Below, one piece after another: positions 26,146-34,239 of a stretch of 64,000 bases of DNA. Position numbers and translations under genes: made by a program. The number at the start of each line of letters is the position of its first letter. Position 1 is the stretch's first letter. The notes beneath the pieces were generated by a model that saw only the letters and a program-made list of their open reading frames with translations, did no database searches and was not told where the DNA came from. This DNA comes from Pseudoalteromonas sp. A601 (lineage in GTDB: Bacteria; Pseudomonadota; Gammaproteobacteria; Enterobacterales; Alteromonadaceae): positions 124,001 through 188,000 of the forward strand of contig NZ_MXQF01000005.1 of NCBI RefSeq assembly GCF_002165575.1, in the 5' to 3' direction.

Positions 26146-28596
26146 TTACAATGCCTGAATACTGTTTTCGTCAATAATTGCTGAAAATAGCTGCTGAAAT
26201 TGCACTATATTTTCATCTGAGGTAATCACATCAATTGCTTGCTGGTGACGGCCTACATCAATTTTTTGCTGAATTAAATACGGTGAGTCAATAACCCCTT
26301 GAGCAAAATTAATACTGAGTGTGACGTTATGCTCATAAATACTTGAAAGTGCTGCATCGAGCTTTTGTCTTAGCATTGGTGTATCAAGGTGCTTTTGTGA
26401 CTCATCCACGTCGATATGTAAATTGTTACCTTGTTTGGTAAAAATAGAATGCAACGCAAATTGGCGCATTCTACCACCTAGACCCATTCGCTTGATTAAA
26501 TAAGCCCATTCATCTTGTTGATGAGCAAACCGGATTTCACTAATTGGGCTTTGAAAGTCATCAGGAACTGGAATGCTAGGCTCTTGTGTAACCACTTCAG
26601 GCTTTTTTTGTGGGTTAATTTGCTCAAGTAACTCAGGCGCTAAATTTTCAGTAATTGTTTGATGCTTTTCTTTAAAGTCTACTTTTTTTGTTACGACTTG
26701 ATTATTTGAGCGCGTTTGGCTCCCCGTCTCTGGGAGCGCTGGCTTTTTTACGGTTTGGCCTGGGTCATCATTCGACCAAGGTGGCGCATCGATAGTCGCT
26801 GATTGCCGCTGTGCTGCCTGTTGTGGCTGTGACTCAGCCAATGGTGCTTGAGGTTCAGGTTTAGAGCTATTTTGCGCAGCATGCGTAACTGGTTGCTCAG
26901 TGGTTTGCGTACTTTTAATATTCGCACCAGACAACTTACCTGCGCCAGATATATTTCTATCACGTAGGATGCGCGCTATGGCTGATTGTGCTTGTGACTC
27001 TTGTTGTGCAATAGAGGTGTGCGGTTCACTATTTTGGCTATTAACGTCAGGTTCAACATGTGTTGTATGAGTATGCTCATTAAAGCCTTGATCTACAGCG
27101 CTGCTCATAATGTCATCAAACTGTGACGCTAAAGTCTGTTCAGCGTCGCTGTGCTGTTGATAGGCATCATCTTGACTTTGGGGTTGAACGTGTTCATCAC
27201 TGTGGGTAACTTCAGTGTTTGGTGATGCCTCTGCTGCATCTACTTTTTTTACTGCTGATGCGTGTTCAACACCTTGTTCATTATTGCTGTGCTGCTCTAC
27301 TTGATTGTCCGCTGTCGTTTTATTATCAGACTGCATTTGATCAGCTGAATTAATATCACGGCTTAATGACTGTACATCACTATTTGTATCGACACTTGGA
27401 CTTTGCTGCACCGCTTTATTTTTATTAATAATATCGCGAAGTGCACTAGCTCGCCCCGCTTTGTTTTGTATTGGTTGCGTTGTGCTTGGTGGTGCTTGTG
27501 TAGACGTCATTCCTGCTGGCTCAAAGGCAAGTAGCCTTAGCATGATCATCTCAAAACCAAGACGTGGCTCAGGCGCCCATTGCAAATCTTTTTTACCGTT
27601 AAGTAATAACTGATAGTAAATTTGAATTTGTTGGCTGTCACTTGCTTGCGCTACTTGCTGGATAAACTCTGCATTATGTTCATCTAGCTTAGCTGCATCG
27701 GGCACTAACTGAGTTAACTGAATAAGGTGTGTTAAGCCAATTAAATCATCAAGGAGGGCATTATATTGTGGATTTTGACTCGCAATTTGCTCTATTTGGG
27801 TCATTAACAAGGCCCCATCTTGAGCTAGTAACGCAGCTAACAAATGTTGACTGTAATGGTTATCCATTAAGCCCAACATGTTTTGCACTGACTGGTATTG
27901 TATATTGCCGTTGGTTTGGGCAATAGCTTGATCGGTCAGGCTAAGCGCATCGCGCATACTGCCATCAGCGGCTTTAGCTATAATTTGTAATGCTTGAGTT
28001 TCAAAACTCAATTGCTCCTCGCCCAACACGTACTCAAGTTGTTGCAAGATTTCAGATTGCGACAATGCATTTAGGTTGAACTGTAAACAACGCGATAAAA
28101 TAGTCACCGGTAATTTTTGTGGATCAGTGGTCGCAAGTAAAAACTTTACGTGTTCCGGTGGCTCTTCAAGGGTTTTTAATAACGCATTGAAGCTGTGCTT
28201 AGAAAGCATATGCACTTCATCGATAAGGTAAACCTTATAACGGCCGCGAGTTGGTGCGTATTGCACGTTATCAAGGATTTCACGGGTATCTTCGACCTTT
28301 GTTCGAGAAGCAGCATCTATTTCTAGCAGATCGATGTAGCGGCCAGATTCGATATCTTTACAGCTACTACACTGGCCACAAGGTTCAGACGAAATACCTT
28401 CGTCGCAATTCAAGCTTTTAGCGAATATACGTGCGATGGTGGTTTTACCCACTCCGCGAGTCCCAGTGAATAAATAAGCATGGTGCAGTCGGTTTTGTGT
28501 TAACGCATTAACAAGCGCTTGTTTCACATGTGACTGACCGACCAATTCGTGAAAGGTCTGAGGACGCCATTTTCTCGCTAGGACTTGGTAACTCAT
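26146..28596 (-). CDS. dnaX: DNA polymerase III subunits tau and gamma
   Basis: DnaX is the clamp-loader ATPase. The 816-residue protein starts MSYQVLARKWRPQTF and has Walker A GTRGVGKT at about 44-51, a four-Cys zinc module (CDEGISSEPCGQCSSC), LIDEVHMLS and the SRC sensor motif. Residues about 370-640 are a long Gln/Ser/Asp-rich linker, much longer than in E. coli (643 total). The last ~180 residues are the tau domain that binds the polymerase. A slippery heptamer plus hairpin at codons 616-618 should yield a shorter gamma form. It starts 4 bp after the apt stop. Confidence 0.95.
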   Translation of the reverse strand: MSYQVLARKWRPQTFHELVGQSHVKQALVNALTQNRLHHAYLFTGTRGVGKTTIARIFAKSLNCDEGISSEPCGQCSSCKDIESGRYIDLLEIDAASRTKVEDTREILDNVQYAPTRGRYKVYLIDEVHMLSKHSFNALLKTLEEPPEHVKFLLATTDPQKLPVTILSRCLQFNLNALSQSEILQQLEYVLGEEQLSFETQALQIIAKAADGSMRDALSLTDQAIAQTNGNIQYQSVQNMLGLMDNHYSQHLLAALLAQDGALLMTQIEQIASQNPQYNALLDDLIGLTHLIQLTQLVPDAAKLDEHNAEFIQQVAQASDSQQIQIYYQLLLNGKKDLQWAPEPRLGFEMIMLRLLAFEPAGMTSTQAPPSTTQPIQNKAGRASALRDIINKNKAVQQSPSVDTNSDVQSLSRDINSADQMQSDNKTTADNQVEQHSNNEQGVEHASAVKKVDAAEASPNTEVTHSDEHVQPQSQDDAYQQHSDAEQTLASQFDDIMSSAVDQGFNEHTHTTHVEPDVNSQNSEPHTSIAQQESQAQSAIARILRDRNISGAGKLSGANIKSTQTTEQPVTHAAQNSSKPEPQAPLAESQPQQAAQRQSATIDAPPWSNDDPGQTVKKPALPETGSQTRSNNQVVTKKVDFKEKHQTITENLAPELLEQINPQKKPEVVTQEPSIPVPDDFQSPISEIRFAHQQDEWAYLIKRMGLGGRMRQFALHSIFTKQGNNLHIDVDESQKHLDTPMLRQKLDAALSSIYEHNVTLSINFAQGVIDSPYLIQQKIDVGRHQQAIDVITSDENIVQFQQLFSAIIDENSIQAL
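26719..26749 (-). promoter_or_regulatory. Programmed -1 frameshift site in dnaX
   Basis: On the minus strand the heptamer A AAA AAG (26743-26749, codons V616-K617-K618) is followed after five bases by a stem GCTCCC / GGGAGC with a 7-base loop (26719-26737). The -1 frame then reads 13 codons (ASAPRDGEPNALK) to TAA. This heptamer is the one used in E. coli dnaX. About 198 residues follow the site here and about 212 there, so the shift would remove the same tau-specific domains. Product: a gamma form of about 631 residues. Shift not shown directly. Confidence 0.75.
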
Positions 28597-28600
28597 TTAA

Positions 28601-29140
28601 TTATTCGCCTTCGAATTCAACCAATTTAAGGATGTTAATCCCCATTTTCTCAATGCGTTGCTCACCACCTAGTTCTGGTAACGAGACAACAAAGGCAGCA
28701 TCAGTTGCATTGCCACCAAGCTTATTGACTAATTTTGCTGTTGCTTCAATCGTACCACCCGTAGCTAATAAGTCATCAACTAAAAGGACTTTATCGCCAG
28801 GTACTATCGCGTCTGTATGAAGCTCAAGCACATCTTCGCCATATTCAAGTTGGTAATCTTGAGAAATAACAGCGCGAGGTAATTTACCTGGCTTACGTAC
28901 TGGAATAAACGGAATGCCTAATGCGTATGAAAGTGGTGCACCAAAAATAAAGCCGCGCGACTCTGTACCAATGATTTTAGTAAAACCTTGGTCTTTATAG
29001 GCGTCTATGAATTCGTTGATTGTAGCTTGGAATGCTGCAGGGTCAGCCATTAACGTAGTTACATCGCGAAACATAATGCCCGCTTTCGGGTAATCTGCAA
29101 TAGTGGTAATGCTGTCTTTAATAATAGAAGGAGTAGTCAT
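28601..29140 (-). CDS. apt: Adenine phosphoribosyltransferase
   Basis: The enzyme makes AMP from adenine and PRPP in purine salvage. The 179 residues contain the PRPP-binding motif [13 protein letters not shown] at about 118-130, the [13 protein letters not shown] loop and the KPGKLP segment that contacts adenine. It is first in the apt-dnaX-ybaB-recR group, with 4 bp to dnaX. Confidence 0.95.
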   Translation of the reverse strand: MTTPSIIKDSITTIADYPKAGIMFRDVTTLMADPAAFQATINEFIDAYKDQGFTKIIGTESRGFIFGAPLSYALGIPFIPVRKPGKLPRAVISQDYQLEYGEDVLELHTDAIVPGDKVLLVDDLLATGGTIEATAKLVNKLGGNATDAAFVVSLPELGGEQRIEKMGINILKLVEFEGE

Positions 29141-29267
29141 AATTTAAGCTGTTTGATTGTTTATATTACAAAGCCAGCAATTATAACACTAGAAATATGG
29201 ATTGTCGGTAAGAAGTTAACTAATTAAAATATAAGGCCGCAATAGCAGCCCATAACTTATAAACAAA

Positions 29268-29390
29268 TTAAGAAACTGTAGTTATCCAGCCCAAAATTGC
29301 GTTCAAGCAGCCAATCCCAACAAAAATTGCTAAAAATGCTAGGAAATACATTGCATTAAACGGGTCTTTAAAATCTTTATCTTCTGACAT
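29268..29390 (-). CDS. 40-residue single-span membrane protein
   Basis: The ATG at 29390 is preceded on the minus strand by an AAAGGTAGTACC sequence with AAAGG nine bases away. The peptide reads MSEDKDFKDPFNAMYFLAFL and ends in a hydrophobic helix with GIGCLNAILGW. The D/K-rich head and one membrane span suggest a small inner-membrane protein. It lies 71 bp past the bufferin operon, which reads toward it. Family not recognised. Confidence 0.55.
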   Translation of the reverse strand: MSEDKDFKDPFNAMYFLAFLAIFVGIGCLNAILGWITTVS

Positions 29391-29461
29391 GGTACTACCT
29401 TTATTAAGCGCGACATTTTAAAGCGCACATAATAGTCCATGTAAAATAATCATTAAAGCCT

Positions 29462-30211
29462 TTAAGCTTGATTTTTTGTCACGATCACACCTTTTTTAGC
29501 CATCGCTTGTAATGTTTGATCAGCCCCAATACTAACTTGCTCATAACTAAACTGAGGTGCATGTTGAATAACCTGATGGCAAAGTTGATCAAACAAAATC
29601 GCTGGTGACGCTTCTATCAACGATAACAAAAGCGCAGTCATCGGGTTAGTTGTCAAAAAATGTACTTCATCGTCAAGGTCTCTATAAACAACAAAGTAAT
29701 TTGGTTGGCTGGTTGGTGCTACCGGTTGGTGATCAACACTTATTTGTTGAACCGCAAATTGATAGCTTAAATTACGTGCTGTTTGGCTAAAATACAAAGG
29801 CGTTACAGCAAGTGCTGTGTCGATTAAAATCTCACAGTCATCTTGTTGGCAAATAGACACATCAAGCTCCACCCATTCATAATGCGCCAACTCAATCATG
29901 AAAACCGGATCTGTCGCTGTTTTTACATACCCATGACTGAGGTAGTTAATAAACTCCCCTGCTATATCTAAAAAGTATGGTGATGAACAATCATGTTCAA
30001 CAAAAAAACGTCTTATCAACGTATTCCAATCAGACGTTGAATACAATGTTTTTAAAACTGGGAAACCAGATGAAATAAAACCTTCAATATTATTAAAAAA
30101 TAAATCGCGATAAATAGCCATACGACGGTCTTCAATCCCTTCAGGGGCAGGCTGGTTTGAAGGTTGGCGAATATGCGCCATAAAGGTATTTTGAATGTCT
30201 TGAAAACTCAT
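29462..30211 (-). CDS. DUF2063 family bufferin/HvfC-type partner protein
   Basis: The 249-residue protein has the DUF2063 N-terminal domain: FQDIQNTFMAHIR followed by RRMAIYRDLFFNNIEGFISSGFPVLKTLY at about 30-58, then the second domain with FLTTNPMTALLL. In known MNIO clusters the homologue (HvfC/BufC) binds the precursor peptide and delivers it to the DUF692 enzyme. The gene lies 4 bp after the DUF692 gene, consistent with an enzyme-partner pair. Confidence 0.88.
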   Translation of the reverse strand: MSFQDIQNTFMAHIRQPSNQPAPEGIEDRRMAIYRDLFFNNIEGFISSGFPVLKTLYSTSDWNTLIRRFFVEHDCSSPYFLDIAGEFINYLSHGYVKTATDPVFMIELAHYEWVELDVSICQQDDCEILIDTALAVTPLYFSQTARNLSYQFAVQQISVDHQPVAPTSQPNYFVVYRDLDDEVHFLTTNPMTALLLSLIEASPAILFDQLCHQVIQHAPQFSYEQVSIGADQTLQAMAKKGVIVTKNQA

Positions 30212-30215
30212 AATG

Positions 30216-31067
30216 TTAAGCTCGCTTTTGTTTATTTACACCGTGCTTAGCTTGCAACTGGTTTATAATATCAAGCTCTTTGACTAACACATCCATAGCC
30301 GGAATATTAAAGTCACGCTCTAATAGCGTAGGAAATACACCATGAATTTCATATGCTTTATCTAAAAGGTGCCAGACAGGATCTATAACATCAGCACCAT
30401 GTGTATCTACAATCAAATCATCAGCCTCATTGTAATGCCCCGCCACATGACCATAGTCAACTCTCTCACAAGGTAATCCTTGTAAGAATTCAAGTGCGTC
30501 ATAACCGTGGTTGACTGAGTTTACGTAAATATTATTTACATCAAGCAAAAGTTTGCAATCAGCTTGTTCTAAAACTTCGTTGGTAAACTCAAGTTCAGTT
30601 AATTCTTGGCCTGGCGCTGCATAATATGAAACGTTTTCAATCGTAATTTGTTGTTCAAGAATATCCTGTACTTGCTTAATTCTTGATACAACGTGCTTAA
30701 CTGCCTGTTCAGTAAAGGGGATCGGCATTAAGTCATACATATGACCTGCGCCTGAGCAGTAACTTAGGTGTTCGCTATAACGCTTAATACCATGATCGAT
30801 AAAAAAGTTTTTCAACGCTTTGACGAAATCAATATCAAGGGGCGCGGGTGAACCAAGCGAGAGTGATAAGCCATGGCATACAAAATGATGGTCGTTGGTT
30901 AATGACTTAAATTGCTTTTTAAAACGCCCTCCTAATTTAAGCCAGTTTTCAGGGGCAACTTCCATAAAATCAATTTGCTTTGGAACGTGAACAAGGAGCT
31001 CATCCAACATTTCTCGGCGTAAACCAAGCCCTACCATACCAAATTCATCTTTATTAGCTATTGCCAT
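30216..31067 (-). CDS. DUF692 (MNIO) multinuclear iron oxidase, bufferin-modifying
   Basis: The 283-residue protein is a TIM-barrel DUF692 enzyme. Family blocks: VGLGLRREMLDELL, DFMEVAPENWL, HGLSLSLGSPAPLD, YSEHLSYC, IENVSYYAAPG, LLLDVNNIYVNSVNHG and VDYGHVAGHYN. The His, Asp and Glu residues needed for two or three iron ions are all present. Homologues (HvfB/BufB) oxidise Cys in EGKCG motifs to oxazolone-thioamide or thiooxazole groups that bind copper. A precursor with such motifs lies directly upstream, with a hairpin between. Confidence 0.92.
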   Translation of the reverse strand: MAIANKDEFGMVGLGLRREMLDELLVHVPKQIDFMEVAPENWLKLGGRFKKQFKSLTNDHHFVCHGLSLSLGSPAPLDIDFVKALKNFFIDHGIKRYSEHLSYCSGAGHMYDLMPIPFTEQAVKHVVSRIKQVQDILEQQITIENVSYYAAPGQELTELEFTNEVLEQADCKLLLDVNNIYVNSVNHGYDALEFLQGLPCERVDYGHVAGHYNEADDLIVDTHGADVIDPVWHLLDKAYEIHGVFPTLLERDFNIPAMDVLVKELDIINQLQAKHGVNKQKRA

Positions 31068-31083
31068 AGATACTCCCTAATTT

Positions 31084-31107
31084 AAAAAGGCCCGCAAAGG
31101 CCTTTTT
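31084..31107 (-). terminator. Terminator-like hairpin between precursor and MNIO genes
   Basis: AAAAAGGCC and GGCCTTTTT with a 6-base loop lie between the precursor stop (31140) and the DUF692 start (31067). Read-through would give less enzyme than precursor mRNA, a common arrangement for RiPP operons. Confidence 0.75.
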
Positions 31108-31139
31108 AATAGAATTAACTTAATGCTATCGCAAAGTGA

Positions 31140-31520
31140 TTAGTGGCTACCGCCACATTTACCTTCACCACATTTACCTTCTTTCTTAGTTTTTTTATCG
31201 CTTGATTTAGTATCACCACCGCATTTCCCTTCACCGCACTTACCTTCGGTTTTAGCTTTAGCATTTTTTGTTTTAGCATCGCCACCGCACTTTCCTTCAC
31301 CACACTTACCTTCAGTTTTAGCTTTGGCGTTTTTTGTCTTTGCATCACCACCACATTTTCCTTCACCACACTTACCTTCCGTGGCATCCACTTGATAACC
31401 TGTAACAAGTTCTTGATACTCAAAAGGGTTTGCCTGTGCATCTGTTGATATTAAACTTGCACCAGTGATCACTACTGCACCTAATGTTAATGCGATTGAA
31501 TTATTTTTTACTGTGTTCAT
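31140..31520 (-). CDS. Bufferin/HvfA-type precursor peptide with four EGKCGEGKCGG repeats
   Basis: The 126-residue protein has a signal peptide (about 1-30, cut near DAQA) and a short spacer. The motif EGKCGEGKCGG then occurs four times at residues 48-58, 70-80, 92-102 and 114-124, exactly 22 residues apart, with eight Cys in total. This is the core of DUF2282-like bufferins: peptides with modified Cys that bind copper in the periplasm. The downstream MNIO and DUF2063 genes are its expected modifying pair. The linkers (DAKTKNAKAKT) are Lys-rich, and the whole mature part is free of other Cys. Confidence 0.9.
   Translation of the reverse strand: MNTVKNNSIALTLGAVVITGASLISTDAQANPFEYQELVTGYQVDATEGKCGEGKCGGDAKTKNAKAKTEGKCGEGKCGGDAKTKNAKAKTEGKCGEGKCGGDTKSSDKKTKKEGKCGEGKCGGSH
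31149..31379 (-). repeat. 66-bp tandem repeat in the bufferin precursor
   Basis: Four units of 66 bp (the last shorter) encode the Cys repeats. Units two and three are nearly identical at DNA level, so copy number could change by slippage. Confidence 0.8.
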
Positions 31521-31699
31521 AATCAGACTCTCTATTTTTACTCAACGGGTATACTTAATAGACCCTGCATAAAAGAATAACTTTCACAAAAGACAGAAAT
31601 AATATTATTTTTATTGTACACATAAAGCTATTAGTGATTTATCAATTTAGGCGGACAAGGTAAACTACGCCACCAGTTTTACAAATAAAGTTACACCCA

Positions 31700-32656
31700 A
31701 TGAGATTAGTATTAGCACCAATGGAAGGCGTAGTCGATTTTAAAATGCGCCAATTACTTACCGATATTGGTGGCTTTGATTTGTGCGTAACTGAATTTGT
31801 CAGAGTAATTGATGCTTGCTTACCTGATAAAGTATTTAATCGCTACTGCCCTGAATTGCAAAATAATGGCTTTACTCGAGCCGGCACACCTGTACGTATC
31901 CAATTATTAGGTCAAGTTGCTGAGGCACTTGCAGAAAATGCAGTTAAGGTCATTGAGCTGGGTTCTCATGGCGTAGACTTAAATTTTGGCTGCCCAGCAA
32001 AAACAGTAAACCGCAGCAAAGGCGGCGCAGTGCTTTTGAAAGATCCTGAGCACATGTATGAAATTATTAAAGCTGTACGTGAAGCTGTGCCAAAGGATCA
32101 CCAAGTTAGTGCCAAGATTCGTTTAGGCTTTGATGATGACAGTAATAGCCAAGAAATTGTCGATGCTGTTGTTAGTGCAGGTGCAAACAGTATAGCTATT
32201 CATGCTCGCACCAAACGTGATGGCTACAACCCACCGGCTTATTGGGAAAAAATTCCTCCACTAATTGAAGGTAAAGCAATTGACGTTGTAGCCAATGGCG
32301 AAATATGGCAAATATCAGATGCATTGTTATGTCAACAAAGAAGTGGCTGTACTGATCTCATGCTTGGACGAGGTGCACTTTCACATCCTGATTTGGCAAA
32401 AAAGATTAAAGCACAGATTAATGGTGAGCAGTACCAAGGTTTACAATGGGAACACATTCTTTATCATATAATTCATTCATCGATGCATCATGACCCAACT
32501 AAAGATGAGAAATATTTTGCATCCCGTACCAAGCAGTGGCTCGGTTATTTGAAACGTGAGTATCAACAAGCACATGCTTTATTTGATGAGATTAGACGTT
32601 TAAAAACCAAAGAAGATGTCGCAGATGTACTAAAAAAATACGCAATCGCACCCTAA
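31700..32656 (+). CDS. dusC: tRNA-dihydrouridine(16) synthase
   Basis: DusC reduces U16 of tRNA with FMN and NADPH. The 318-residue protein starts MRLVLAPMEGVVD and contains CVTEFVRVIDACLP, GVDLNFGCPAKTVNRSKGGA with the catalytic Cys, VANGEIW and the C-terminal helical domain with RTKQWLGYLKREY. The LCVTEFVRV and CPELQN signatures separate it from DusA and DusB. It stands alone, divergent from the bufferin operon. Confidence 0.92.
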   Translation: MRLVLAPMEGVVDFKMRQLLTDIGGFDLCVTEFVRVIDACLPDKVFNRYCPELQNNGFTRAGTPVRIQLLGQVAEALAENAVKVIELGSHGVDLNFGCPAKTVNRSKGGAVLLKDPEHMYEIIKAVREAVPKDHQVSAKIRLGFDDDSNSQEIVDAVVSAGANSIAIHARTKRDGYNPPAYWEKIPPLIEGKAIDVVANGEIWQISDALLCQQRSGCTDLMLGRGALSHPDLAKKIKAQINGEQYQGLQWEHILYHIIHSSMHHDPTKDEKYFASRTKQWLGYLKREYQQAHALFDEIRRLKTKEDVADVLKKYAIAP

Positions 32657-32729
32657 ATTGATACATATCATATTTCGCTTCACTGAATTTATGGATAATA
32701 CTTTCATTATTCAGTGAGGAAGGCCAACC

Positions 32730-33071
32730 ATGTACCAATCTCAGCAAATTTTAGAACGTTTAAATAGTGAGCTTGCTTTAAAGCGTCAATCTCTATTGGC
32801 GGCTCTCGCACAATCAAATAACCTAGCCCATCATTCACTTCTACTTACTCTTGAAACAAGCAGTCCTGAACATTGGCTAGAATTAGCAGAGAAACAACTG
32901 GGCTCAGAATACAGTGAGCTTATACTTCGTTTAGAAAAATTAGAGGCAGCAATTTGTCAGATTGAGATAGGTCAGTATGGGTATTGCTGTGACTGTGAAG
33001 AAAAAATTGATGCACAGCGTCTTTTAGCAGATCCTGCTAATCAACGCTGTAGAAATTGTGAACCAGACTAA
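32730..33071 (+). CDS. DksA/TraR family zinc-finger protein
   Basis: The 113-residue protein has an N-terminal coiled coil of about 75 residues and a C-terminal zinc finger CCDCEEKID...CRNC at about 90-110. The AICQIEIGQYGYCCDC segment is the family signature. It lacks the DxxDxA tip of DksA itself, so a (p)ppGpp-cofactor role is uncertain. It is convergent with the DUF3080 gene; stops are 6 bp apart. Confidence 0.85.
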   Translation: MYQSQQILERLNSELALKRQSLLAALAQSNNLAHHSLLLTLETSSPEHWLELAEKQLGSEYSELILRLEKLEAAICQIEIGQYGYCCDCEEKIDAQRLLADPANQRCRNCEPD

Positions 33072-33077
33072 CGCTAG

Positions 33078-34130
33078 TTAATCCACTTTCAATAAACTTG
33101 CAAAAGAAAAGCTAAACGCAGGATAAAAAACAATATCATGTACTAAATACTGTGCTGATTCTGATGATAAGTTTAACCTTTTTGATAAATTAACCTTTGC
33201 TTGTTGCAACGTCCATGCATGATAGTGAATTCCTATATCGGTTTCCATCATTGCCAACCAAAAGTACTTTTCATCATCGGACATACTTTGAAGAGCACGT
33301 GATGTAGACACAGGTAAATTATAATAACCTTGTGACCAGTCATACCCCGAGGCCATATCAAGCGGTTTACTCTCAAGCCACTGCTCTAACACTGACTGGC
33401 GATGTTCTTGCTGTAATGTCAATGTGAACGGTATATTATCGATGTTTGCTAACTCTTTTTGAATTTTAACCAGCCACTTTAAAGGAGCATCGGTTTTACC
33501 CGCAAAGTAATTGAGCTTACTTTGATACCAAGATGAGCCATTTGGTAAGCCATGCAAACCAACACTGCCTCTTGGTGTGTATTGCTGTAAATACGTATTA
33601 AAGCTATTTAAAGACTTAGTTAAGCCTTCAGATAAATCATCCCGACTTTTAAGCTCAGTCAAACGTAAGTGAAATTCTGCCAATTCTATTTTATTTAACT
33701 TAAGCTTGCTTTGTAAACCCAATGAGAGTTGTTCGGCTGTAAAATCAATCCAATCGGAAATTTGCTGCTGTGGCATACCACTCTTTAGCATATTCTCAAC
33801 CACATTTACCTGAGACGGCCATGGAAAATAGCGCGCAGGAAAGCGCTCACTGATGCTTAAATAATCAGCTAATTGTTGTGTATTTTCATCCAACGTCAAC
33901 GCTCTTAATGATTTATAAATAGTATGACGTTGTTCTAAATACTGCTCTGAAAAGGGTAGTTGAGCAAGCTTGATTGCTCTAACAGACATAGGTGTTTTAT
34001 TCGGCTGTAGTAATACATTCTGTATTTTAATTTGCTGATCTATTTGCTCTATGCTCGAATATTTTAACTCGGGTTCACTACAACCCCAGAGTAATAAAAC
34101 CAATATGCTAACTGCTAGATTTTTAATCAT
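33078..34130 (-). CDS. DUF3080 family lipoprotein
   Basis: The 350-residue protein has a lipoprotein signal with Cys17 (LLLWGC). The long helical body includes QTN-like segments RYFPWPSQVNVVENML, a central GSVGLHGLPNGSSWYQSKLNYF at about 193-214 and YDWSQGYYNLPVS. These are characteristic of DUF3080 proteins of Alteromonadales and Vibrionales. Function unknown. No operon partner is evident; the TonB operon upstream ends in a terminator. Confidence 0.75.
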   Translation of the reverse strand: MIKNLAVSILVLLLWGCSEPELKYSSIEQIDQQIKIQNVLLQPNKTPMSVRAIKLAQLPFSEQYLEQRHTIYKSLRALTLDENTQQLADYLSISERFPARYFPWPSQVNVVENMLKSGMPQQQISDWIDFTAEQLSLGLQSKLKLNKIELAEFHLRLTELKSRDDLSEGLTKSLNSFNTYLQQYTPRGSVGLHGLPNGSSWYQSKLNYFAGKTDAPLKWLVKIQKELANIDNIPFTLTLQQEHRQSVLEQWLESKPLDMASGYDWSQGYYNLPVSTSRALQSMSDDEKYFWLAMMETDIGIHYHAWTLQQAKVNLSKRLNLSSESAQYLVHDIVFYPAFSFSFASLLKVD

Positions 34131-34196
34131 TTTTTATCCAAATGAAGCTTATAAATTGAGAAACTGTATAATTTTATATGTTTATATTAGGTATAA

Positions 34197-34219
34197 AAAA
34201 AGCCCCATAGGGGCTTTTT
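34197..34219 (-). terminator. Intrinsic terminator of the TonB operon
   Basis: AAAAAGCCCC, loop ATA, GGGGCTTTTT, just past the stop of the TPR gene. The arms allow termination on the minus strand. Confidence 0.85.
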
Positions 34220-34239
34220 AAATTGAAAAGCGTTATAAA

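Noticed and set aside
26683..26689. Other A-runs in dnaX as frameshift sites
   Set aside because: They lack the downstream stem at the proper distance; one leads to a stop within four codons.
31115..31441. 108-residue frame opposite in phase to the bufferin precursor
   Set aside because: Shadow frame produced by the repeats; lacks signal, Cys motif and ribosome site.
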